DNA of 7,619 nt from Sulfurospirillum sp. UBA6810 (GTDB lineage: Bacteria > Campylobacterota > Campylobacteria > Campylobacterales > Sulfurospirillaceae), in NCBI GenBank assembly GCA_002469305.1, contig DKEY01000022.1, forward strand, positions 1-7,619, written 5' to 3'. This document shows, piece by piece, positions 1-5,468 of this stretch. Under the pieces are notes generated by a model that was given only the letters and a program-made list of their open reading frames with translations, was not told the DNA's origin and ran no database searches. Position numbers and translations under genes: made by a program. The stretch's first letter is position 1, and each line of letters starts with the position of its first letter.

Positions 1-2
1 AA

Positions 3-137
3 CTTTTGGTAGTTCCTGCTGGAAGCCTTGATTGTGATATCCCTATAACTCCAACCGCTCATATTTTTATTTCCAACAAAGCAAATTGGGATAAAGGTCT
101 TCATAAATTACCCATGATAGAAACTTTACCGTCATAA
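3..137 (+). CDS. GFA-family protein (glutathione-dependent formaldehyde-activating enzyme-like), C-terminal fragment
   Basis: Only the last 44 codons are in the window; the gene enters from the left edge in frame 3 and ends at the TAA at 135-137. The visible tail contains VVPAGSLDCDIPITP, then TAHIFISNKANW and a final LPMIE. This is the usual ending of CENP-V/GFA domain proteins: an AGSLD stretch, a P..HIF strand, a K..W pair, then LP.yE. The family has a small zinc-binding beta fold with a CxCxxC-type site. That site should lie in the missing N-terminal part, so zinc binding cannot be checked here. Some members are linked to formaldehyde-glutathione chemistry, but most are uncharacterised, so no substrate is claimed. 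The next gene starts 192 bp downstream behind its own promoter, so this gene is probably a separate unit. I see no convincing intrinsic terminator after it. Confidence 0.8.
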   Translation, partial: LLVVPAGSLDCDIPITPTAHIFISNKANWDKGLHKLPMIETLPS

Positions 138-201
138 GCTAAAAGCATATAGCAAGAGACAAAAAAGGCTCAGGTCAAAATAAAGTTTTAATGATATTTT
201 T

Positions 202-216
202 CTTTACATGTAAGAA
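202..216. repeat. TTACATGTAA palindrome, copy 1 (with short TTCTT/AAGAA arms)
   Basis: The 10-bp perfect palindrome TTACATGTAA lies at 204-213, within CTTTACATGTAAG at 202-214. Arms TTCTT (200-204) and AAGAA (212-216) could form a 5-bp stem around a TACATGT loop. The same core recurs at 918-927 and 948-957, and nine of its ten bases recur at 5967-5975. The intergenic copies are also followed by CCAAGAA (226-232 here). The copy lies about 75 bp upstream of the predicted -10 box, compatible with an upstream regulator site or a dispersed repeat. Which of these is not decidable from the sequence. Confidence 0.6.
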
Positions 217-287
217 TTTCTCCAACCAAGAACCACTTTAAATTTTACTTTTTATCCTTTGTTTATCTCATTTCAAGCTAGCCTATA

Positions 288-293
288 TATAAT
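288..293 (+). promoter_or_regulatory. sigma70-type -10 box for the pseudouridine synthase gene
   Basis: TATAAT at 288-293 is a perfect -10 consensus, inside the A/T run CTATATATAATG. No -35 consensus is evident. Instead the upstream region (about 241-275) is T-rich with periodic T-runs, which is the known style of housekeeping promoters in Campylobacter and Helicobacter. Transcription would start near 300, leaving a leader of about 30 nt before the ATG at 330. This is inferred from the motif and its position only. Confidence 0.6.
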
Positions 294-315
294 GTTCATT
301 AAACAAGTACTATTA

Positions 316-320
316 AAGGA
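316..320 (+). promoter_or_regulatory. Ribosome binding site AAGGA deciding the start at 330
   Basis: AAGGA at 316-320 directly abuts the upstream ATG at 321, with no spacer, which would be non-functional for that codon. It lies 9 nt before the in-frame ATG at 330, within the normal range, so translation most likely starts at 330. Confidence 0.6.
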
Positions 321-329
321 ATGTGGCGC

Positions 330-908
330 ATGAGCACATCAACAAACAACTCCAAAGAACTCTTAGCACTCCATAAACCAAAAGGCTATCTTGTCACACG
401 CAGTGATGACCTTGGGCGAAAAACAGTTTATGACCTCTTGCCCTCTTGGGCATATACAGATGGATGGATGCCTGTTGGACGGCTTGATTTGGAGTCAAAA
501 GGGCTTTTACTCTTTACAACAAACAGCCAGATAAACCACGCACTAACTACCCCTAAAAACTGCATCAAGGTTTATGAGATTTGGGTGCGAGGTCATGTGA
601 GTGATGAACATATCGCCCAAGCACGCAAAGGGGTACAAACCCCACAAGGTTTGCTCAAAGCTCTTGAAGTTAAAAAACTCAGCACTGGTGGTGCAAAAAC
701 AAAACTCAAAGTCATAATCGACGAGGGGAAAAACAGGCATATCCGCAGACTTTTTGGGGCACTAAGTGATCCAAAGTTTGGAACACCTCTCAAAGTTTTA
801 GAGCTTAAGCGTGTGAGCATCGGAAGTTTTGAGCTCGATATACAAAGTGCCCAGTGGCGTTATCTTACAGAGGAAGAAGAGAAAATGCTGACTAAAAATC
901 TTGGTTAA
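330..908 (+). CDS. rRNA large-subunit-type pseudouridine synthase, RsuA/RluE family without S4 domain
   Basis: It isomerises a uridine to pseudouridine in ribosomal RNA in the cytoplasm; the exact target base cannot be read from the sequence. From the start at 330 the protein has 192 residues. Visible family motifs are KPKG at 16-19, the catalytic motif GRLD at 50-53 with Asp53 as the predicted nucleophile, followed by ESKGLLLFTT, the KVYE strand at 80-83 with the conserved Tyr82, and EGKNRHIRRLFGAL at 132-145. The protein begins almost directly with the catalytic domain, so the N-terminal S4 RNA-binding domain of RsuA, RluB and RluF is absent. In this it resembles E. coli RluE (23S rRNA, about 217 residues), but orthology to RluE is only a suggestion. 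An in-frame ATG at 321 would add three residues (MWR) but has no room for its Shine-Dalgarno. The gene has its own promoter and is flanked by repeat-bearing spacers, so it looks monocistronic. Confidence 0.88.
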   Translation: MSTSTNNSKELLALHKPKGYLVTRSDDLGRKTVYDLLPSWAYTDGWMPVGRLDLESKGLLLFTTNSQINHALTTPKNCIKVYEIWVRGHVSDEHIAQARKGVQTPQGLLKALEVKKLSTGGAKTKLKVIIDEGKNRHIRRLFGALSDPKFGTPLKVLELKRVSIGSFELDIQSAQWRYLTEEEEKMLTKNLG

Positions 909-916
909 AAAATTTT

Positions 917-928
917 CTTACATGTAAG
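917..928. repeat. CTTACATGTAAG palindrome, copy 2
   Basis: A perfect 12-bp palindrome, CTTACATGTAAG, begins 9 bp after the stop codon of the pseudouridine synthase gene. It shares the TTACATGTAA core with the copies at 204-213 and 948-957. It is followed after 8 nt by CCAAGAA (937-943), the same heptamer that follows copy 1 after 11 nt. Confidence 0.6.
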
Positions 929-938
929 CATTGCAGCC

Positions 939-965
939 AAGAAATCTTTACATGTAAGATTTCTT
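939..965. repeat. Perfect 10-bp inverted repeat containing TTACATGTAA copy 3; possible hairpin or weak terminator
   Basis: AAGAAATCTT (939-948) and AAGATTTCTT (956-965) are exact reverse complements separated by the 7-nt loop TACATGT. This allows a perfect 10-bp stem. The loop and inner arm bases together make the third TTACATGTAA (948-957). The stem holds only two G-C pairs and is followed by TCTCCC rather than a clean T-run, so it is a poor rho-independent terminator. It could be a bidirectional weak terminator, a repeat element, or a binding site for a dimeric regulator of the downstream operon, whose first ATG is 52 bp further on. Confidence 0.55.
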
Positions 966-1017
966 TCTCCCAAATCCACTCATTGATTTTTTAGAAACAT
1001 TGGAGTAGAATTTTCCC

Positions 1018-2217
1018 ATGGACATACATAACTTTTTTCTAACTCTTTTTCTTATCCTCATCAGTGCTAGAATCCTCGGCGAACTTTTTGCCAAACTTGG
1101 CATACCCTCTGTCCTAGGCGAACTCAGTGCTGGGATACTCCTGGGGGTGTCTGGCTTTGGTCTTATCGAGGTAAATGATGTCTTAAAAGTTTTAGCAGAA
1201 ATCGGCATCATCCTTCTTTTGTTTGAAGTCGGACTTGAAACCGATGTTGCAAGACTCAAAGAAGCTGGTGCAAAAGCTCTTGTAGTGGCTATCTTTGGGG
1301 TGATTTTTCCTTTTGGTGTCTCTGTGTTCGCTGGTATGTACTTGTTTGAGTTGAGTCTTCCTATCTCTTTGTTTATAGGTGGAACGCTTACAGCCACGAG
1401 CATCGGTATCACGCTTCGTGTTTTAAAAGACATCCACAAAGAACAAACTGGCATAGCGCAGATAGTCATAGGAGCTGCTGTGATAGATGACATCTTTGGT
1501 GTTATCATCTTGGTGTTTGTATATGACTTTGCAGTAGCGCAGGAGATTAGCCTCTCAAACACTTTCAAAGTCGGCTTTTTTGTGGCTCTGTTTTTACTTT
1601 TAGCACCTGTTGTAGCAAACCTTTTGTCCGATTTGGTGAGACGTTTTCACGGACAAAGACAAGTACCTGGCTCTATCCCTACCATCATCATCTCGCTGAT
1701 ACTTCTTTTTTCCTATCTCTCACACCTCAGTGGAGCGCCTGAGATACTTGGCTCTTTTGCAGCTGGTATCGCTCTTTCTCGTAGGTTTTTCTTGCCTTTT
1801 GGACTGGGTTTGAAAAAAAGTGAAGAGTTTATAGAAAAAGTAAAACTCTCTATGACACCTATCATTCAGCTTTTTACTCCTATATTTTTTGTGATGGTTG
1901 GTCTTTCTATGAACATCAAAGTGATAGACTTTAGCTCTTTGGAGTTTTGGGCTATGGGAGCTACTTTTTTGCTTATCGCTGTACTTGGAAAGTATCTTGG
2001 GGCGTATTTTATAACGCAAAAATGCTATACAAACAAAATGCTCATAGGCATCTCTATGATACCTCGTGGTGAAGTGGGACTTATCTTTGCCGAAATCGGT
2101 AGGTTAAACGGTATCTTGACCAATGAAGTCTATGCTGTCTTGATATTTGTCATAATCTGTACTACAATAGTCCCTCCATTTTTACTAAAATGGCTGTTTA
2201 AATTTGAATGTGCCTAA
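1018..2217 (+). CDS. CPA2-family monovalent cation (Na+ or K+)/proton antiporter, Asp-Asp type
   Basis: An inner-membrane secondary transporter expected to exchange cytoplasmic Na+ or K+ for protons. Its 399 residues are almost wholly hydrophobic helices (roughly 11-13 membrane segments). Visible features are an N-terminal LGIPSVLGELSAGILLG stretch (27-43), FEVGLE at 69-74, the crossover-type TATSIGIT at 125-132, the ion-binding helix GAAVIDDIFGV at 152-162 with Asp157-Asp158, a Lys in LGKYLG (Lys325), and IPRGEVGLIF at 348-357. The Asp-Asp pair is what electrogenic NapA-like Na+/H+ antiporters carry; KefB/KefC have Gln-Asp there. It also lacks the C-terminal nucleotide-binding domain of Kef proteins (about 600 residues), so a Kef label would be misleading. 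TGGAG at 1001-1005 serves as a somewhat distant ribosome binding site (12 nt). It is the first gene of the apparent operon with the Trk genes; I could not assign a firm promoter upstream, only a TAGAAT at 1006-1011 that lies too close to the ATG. Confidence 0.88.
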   Translation: MDIHNFFLTLFLILISARILGELFAKLGIPSVLGELSAGILLGVSGFGLIEVNDVLKVLAEIGIILLLFEVGLETDVARLKEAGAKALVVAIFGVIFPFGVSVFAGMYLFELSLPISLFIGGTLTATSIGITLRVLKDIHKEQTGIAQIVIGAAVIDDIFGVIILVFVYDFAVAQEISLSNTFKVGFFVALFLLLAPVVANLLSDLVRRFHGQRQVPGSIPTIIISLILLFSYLSHLSGAPEILGSFAAGIALSRRFFLPFGLGLKKSEEFIEKVKLSMTPIIQLFTPIFFVMVGLSMNIKVIDFSSLEFWAMGATFLLIAVLGKYLGAYFITQKCYTNKMLIGISMIPRGEVGLIFAEIGRLNGILTNEVYAVLIFVIICTTIVPPFLLKWLFKFECA

Positions 2218-2224
2218 CGAGGAG
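2218..2224 (+). promoter_or_regulatory. Ribosome binding site CGAGGAG deciding the start at 2232
   Basis: CGAGGAG at 2218-2224 lies 7 nt before the ATG at 2232, directly after the antiporter stop codon. The earlier in-frame ATG at 2208 lies inside the antiporter gene, has no such site, and would put eight charged or polar residues before a textbook signal peptide. The start at 2232 is therefore preferred. Confidence 0.75.
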
Positions 2225-2231
2225 TGAACAT

Positions 2232-2693
2232 ATGAAAAAAAAGATATTTGTATTTTTAACCTTTTTCCCTCTTTTTTTGTTTGGTGGTGTGTTTGAACAT
2301 CTCTTAGGCAAAGATGTACAATACCTTTTTCAACACCAATTTAGATGTCACGATGGCACTTGTATATCCCCTGAAAAAAATATATTTGACAATGATACGA
2401 TAGAGAGTTCTGTAAAGTTTGTAAAAGCTTTTTTGGACCACGAAGAGAGAGTCTTTAAAGTAGAGGTTGAGCTAAATCTCTTTGAAGAGGACAAAGAGGC
2501 ATTTTTCGATGCTATCATACAAGTTTCAGATAAAAGTGGCAAAATCTCATATGATTTGCAGAGCACTTACGATAAGTACGGCAATCACTCTATCATCTAC
2601 CTAATAGACAAAGAGAGGAAGAAATCCTACATGAATCACTTAACAAAGCAGTATGCACAAGCTATGAAAAGTTATAAGCCAGAAGCACAATGA
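2232..2693 (+). CDS. Small exported protein of unknown function with a Cys-X4-Cys pair
   Basis: I do not recognise this 153-residue protein. It opens with MKKKIFVFLTFFPLFLFGG, a classic Sec signal peptide (three lysines, a hydrophobic core, small residues near 18-19), so it should be exported to the periplasm. There is no lipobox cysteine next to the cleavage region. The mature part has one CHDGTC motif (Cys39 and Cys44), which could form a disulfide or bind a metal or haem-like ligand; it is not the CXXCH of c-type cytochromes. The rest is charged and mixed alpha/beta with no further membrane segment, ending in a Lys/Tyr-rich helix. The gene starts 14 bp after the antiporter stop and overlaps trkA by 4 bp (ATGA at 2690-2693), so it is very likely co-translated with trkA. 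A role in ion transport is inferred only from that position. Confidence 0.75.
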   Translation: MKKKIFVFLTFFPLFLFGGVFEHLLGKDVQYLFQHQFRCHDGTCISPEKNIFDNDTIESSVKFVKAFLDHEERVFKVEVELNLFEEDKEAFFDAIIQVSDKSGKISYDLQSTYDKYGNHSIIYLIDKERKKSYMNHLTKQYAQAMKSYKPEAQ

Positions 2694-4018
2694 ACGTCGT
2701 CATCGCAGGAGCTGGTAAAGTTGGCTACTTTTTAGCCAAAGAGCTCATGGAAGAAAACGAAGTCACCATCATAGACAGCAACGAAAAAGCCATCCAAAAT
2801 ATCGAAGAGACACTTGATGTACTTCCTATACATGGAGATGTGGAAGACCCTAGTTCTTACATACACATCAAAAAAGATATAGACCTCTTCATCGCTGTTA
2901 CAGACTCTGATGAAGTCAATCTTCTCTCCTCTTTGATTATCGACAACATCGTAAATGTACACGAAAAGATAGTAAGACTCAAAAACAACTTCTTTGTCAA
3001 TGACAAGATAAAAGCCAAACTTGGCATCTCAAAGATAATCATCCCAGCAGTAGAAGTAGCAAAGACTTTCAATCACCTCATCGACTTTCCACACGCTAAC
3101 AATATCAAGACATTTGACTATACAAACGCTTTGATGCTCAGTATCAGAGCAAGTGAGAGTGTTGCAAAGAAGATGATATCAACACTTAGAAAAGAGTTGG
3201 AAAACAAGATTATCGTTGGGGGGATAGAGAGAGATGAAAAGTTTTTTATCCCCAATGAATTTGATATGATTTTACCAAATGACCTCATCTACTTTTTAGC
3301 CTTTCCCTCTGTTATCAATGAACTTAGAGTCACTATCTGCGACAAGTGGACAAAACAACCGACAAACAACTGCATCATCTACGGAGCAAATCAGCTAGGT
3401 ATAGAGATAGCAAAAGTACTTAAGGAAAAAGGCTTAAACATAAAGCTTATCGACAAAAACTTGGAAAACTGTGAAGCAGCAAATAGCATCTTAAAAAACA
3501 GTGTAGAAGTTTTAAAAAGCAACTATAACTTGGACTTAGTGCTTGATAAGTATGGGGACAATACCGATATATTTATCGCTGCAACACCAAATGACGAGTA
3601 CAACATCACAAAGTGTATAGAGGCAAAACAAAAAAATATAAAAAAAGTAGTCGGTATCCATAACAACAGACAGTATGGCTCTATCATGCGAAAGCTTGGG
3701 ATTGAGGTTTTAAGAGGTGAAAAGATGAATGCTTTTTACTCTATCTTAGAAAAGATAACTTCCTCAAGGATAGTTACAAAACGTGTTTTTTGTGGAGGAG
3801 AGGGCATCGCCCTTTTGAGAAAGATATTTCCAAACTCTATGCTCATCGGCAACAAACCACCCATAGACAATAAAAGTTGTGAAAAAGGTATCTTTTATAT
3901 CCAAAGAGGTGAAGAGTTTATACACCATCACGATTGTCCTCTCTTAGAACAAGGTGATGTCATCATAGCCTTTTCCAAAGAGTCAAACACAAAATCCGTG
4001 GTAGAGTGTATAAAATAA
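2690..4018 (+). CDS. trkA: TrkA, cytoplasmic NAD-binding regulatory subunit of the Trk K+ uptake system
   Basis: TrkA sits as a ring on the cytoplasmic face of TrkH and gates K+ uptake in response to nucleotide binding. The 442 residues match the usual length (E. coli about 458) and the duplicated RCK plan. The first Rossmann half has GAGKVG at 7-12, the ribose-binding acid Asp29 at the end of strand 2, HGD at 48-50, and a C-terminal ligand subdomain to about 215. The second half starts with IIYGANQLG at 229-237 and Asp255, and ends with another RCK_C-like subdomain (KGIFYIQRGEEF, then GDVIIAFSK). The second nucleotide loop reads Gly-Ala-Asn-Gln-Leu-Gly, so the middle glycine of GxGxxG is Asn; nucleotide binding there may be weakened. 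The start codon overlaps the stop of the exported-protein gene (ATGA), and trkH follows 7 bp downstream. Only a weak AGAAG precedes the ATG, consistent with translational coupling. Confidence 0.93.
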   Translation: MNVVIAGAGKVGYFLAKELMEENEVTIIDSNEKAIQNIEETLDVLPIHGDVEDPSSYIHIKKDIDLFIAVTDSDEVNLLSSLIIDNIVNVHEKIVRLKNNFFVNDKIKAKLGISKIIIPAVEVAKTFNHLIDFPHANNIKTFDYTNALMLSIRASESVAKKMISTLRKELENKIIVGGIERDEKFFIPNEFDMILPNDLIYFLAFPSVINELRVTICDKWTKQPTNNCIIYGANQLGIEIAKVLKEKGLNIKLIDKNLENCEAANSILKNSVEVLKSNYNLDLVLDKYGDNTDIFIAATPNDEYNITKCIEAKQKNIKKVVGIHNNRQYGSIMRKLGIEVLRGEKMNAFYSILEKITSSRIVTKRVFCGGEGIALLRKIFPNSMLIGNKPPIDNKSCEKGIFYIQRGEEFIHHHDCPLLEQGDVIIAFSKESNTKSVVECIK

Positions 4019-4025
4019 GGCACAT

Positions 4026-5468
4026 ATGAACAGTAAAAATATACTAAAATTTGTAACAGCTGTTGGGATAGTTGTCTTTATCTCTCTTCTAAGCCCTACC
4101 CTAGTAGGTCTTATCTATGAAGAAGATATCTCTCTTAGCACGCTTATCATGTTTATCCTTCTTGCCATCAATGCTGGTGTTTTTTATCTTTTAAAAGACC
4201 ATGAGATTAACCTCAATATAAAAGAGAGTATCATCTCTGTAAATCTAGTCTGGATTCTCATCGGAATTGCTGGGGCGATACCCTATCTTACACAAACAAA
4301 CATAGATGTAGCAAGTGCATTTTTTGAGTCCATCAGTGGCTTTACAACCACAGGGGCTACTGTCTTTGGTGATATAGAAGCACTACCAAAAAACATACTT
4401 TTTCACAGAAGTTTGACGCATTGGATTGGGGGTATGGGTATCATCGTCCTTGGAGTGGGTCTTTTACCTCTACTAAACCCAAATGGCTCTGTGAGTCTTT
4501 TCAAAGCAGAATCAACAGGGATTTCACTCGATAAACTCTCCCCAAAGATAAAAGATACAGCCATGAAGTTGTGGGGGATATATGTTGCCTTCACTATCGC
4601 AAATCTACTTCTTTTGAAGATTTTTGGTATGAGTTGGTTTGATGCTATCAACCATGCATTTTCTACAATCTCAACAGGTGGTTTTTCTACTAAAAACAAC
4701 TCTTTGGGCTACTATCAAAGTGACTTGATACTGTGGACTTGTACCTTTTTTATGCTGATTTCAAGTATAAACTTTATCTCGCATATCCGCTTCTTTCAAG
4801 GCGATAAGCTGGCATATAACCACGAAGAGGCAAAGTGGCTTGTCAGTATGGTTTCTATACTGACTTTTGGACTCGCTTTTGTGCACTACTTTAACAGCGA
4901 TGATACACTCTATCATGCCCTCCTTCACTCCTCTTTTACAATCGTTTCTATAACAACTACCACCGGTTTTGCGACACTTGATTATGAGCAGTGGGGAAAC
5001 CTTGCTATCATGATTATGTTTTTAGCTATGATTTTTGGAGGAAATACAGGCTCAACTGCGGGTGGCTTAAAAACTATCAGGCATATCATCTTTTTAAAAA
5101 ACATCATCTTTGAGATTAAAAAATCTCTCAATCCAGATACTATATCTTCTATCTTCATAGACAACAAAGAGCTTAAAAACACCACTATCCGCTCTGTCTT
5201 TGGCTTTTTATCGCTTTTTTTGATGACTGTTTTTATCACTATGGCATATCTTTATGCAAGAGGTTTTGATGAGATGAGTTCTATCTCAACAGCTTTTGCA
5301 ATGGTTGGCAACATAGGACCAGGTTTTTCTCTCACAGGGCCTAGTGAAAACTATGGTTTCTTTTCATGGTATGACAAAATCGTTCTCTCGATAGCTATGA
5401 TTATAGGAAGGCTTGAGTGCTATACTGTTTTTATCATATTTTCTTCTTCTTTTTGGAAAAAGTTTTAG
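4026..5468 (+). CDS. trkH: TrkH, K+-translocating membrane subunit of the Trk system
   Basis: An inner-membrane K+ channel/transporter of the TrkH/KtrB superfamily, 480 residues as usual. It has the four-fold membrane-pore-membrane plan, with one pore-loop glycine per repeat: TTTGAT at 107-112, STGGFS at 216-221, TTTGFA at 311-316 and GNIGPG at 428-433. Other hallmarks are HWIGGMGIIVLGVGLLPL at 132-149, the GSTAGGLK signature at 342-349 that follows the third pore segment, and the closing GRLE at 461-464 before a final helix. TAAGG at 4016-4020 overlaps the trkA stop and lies 5 nt before the ATG, a good ribosome binding site. The direct trkA-trkH linkage supports a complete two-subunit Trk system encoded here. 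All pore glycines are present, so the protein looks functional. Confidence 0.95.
   Translation: MNSKNILKFVTAVGIVVFISLLSPTLVGLIYEEDISLSTLIMFILLAINAGVFYLLKDHEINLNIKESIISVNLVWILIGIAGAIPYLTQTNIDVASAFFESISGFTTTGATVFGDIEALPKNILFHRSLTHWIGGMGIIVLGVGLLPLLNPNGSVSLFKAESTGISLDKLSPKIKDTAMKLWGIYVAFTIANLLLLKIFGMSWFDAINHAFSTISTGGFSTKNNSLGYYQSDLILWTCTFFMLISSINFISHIRFFQGDKLAYNHEEAKWLVSMVSILTFGLAFVHYFNSDDTLYHALLHSSFTIVSITTTTGFATLDYEQWGNLAIMIMFLAMIFGGNTGSTAGGLKTIRHIIFLKNIIFEIKKSLNPDTISSIFIDNKELKNTTIRSVFGFLSLFLMTVFITMAYLYARGFDEMSSISTAFAMVGNIGPGFSLTGPSENYGFFSWYDKIVLSIAMIIGRLECYTVFIIFSSSFWKKF

Noticed and set aside
138..200. Terminator or small gene downstream of the GFA-family gene
   Set aside because: Only 3-4 bp inverted repeats (such as GCTA/TAGC) and no start codon with a ribosome site and frame of useful length are present.
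321..329. Earlier start codon for the pseudouridine synthase gene
   Set aside because: The AAGGA ribosome site directly abuts this ATG with no spacer; the ATG at 330 has a normal 9-nt spacing.
939..975. Strong rho-independent terminator after the pseudouridine synthase gene
   Set aside because: The stem is perfect but has only two G-C pairs, and it is followed by a mixed C/T stretch rather than a run of T, so it is listed as an inverted repeat with only a possible terminator role.
1006..1011. TAGAAT as -10 box of the antiporter operon
   Set aside because: Transcription would start at or next to the ATG, excluding the TGGAG ribosome site from the transcript; no supporting upstream element is seen.
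948..1568. 206-codon open frame on the minus strand, antisense to the antiporter gene
   Set aside because: It lies opposite a well-supported gene, its Ser/Thr/Pro/Met-rich translation matches nothing recognisable, and it is explained as a shadow of the hydrophobic + strand codons.
1018..2217. KefB/KefC glutathione-gated K+ efflux label
   Set aside because: The protein has Asp-Asp rather than Gln-Asp in the ion-binding helix and lacks the C-terminal nucleotide-binding domain of Kef proteins.
2208..2231. Earlier start for the exported protein
   Set aside because: It lies within the antiporter gene, has no ribosome binding site, and would place charged residues before the signal peptide.
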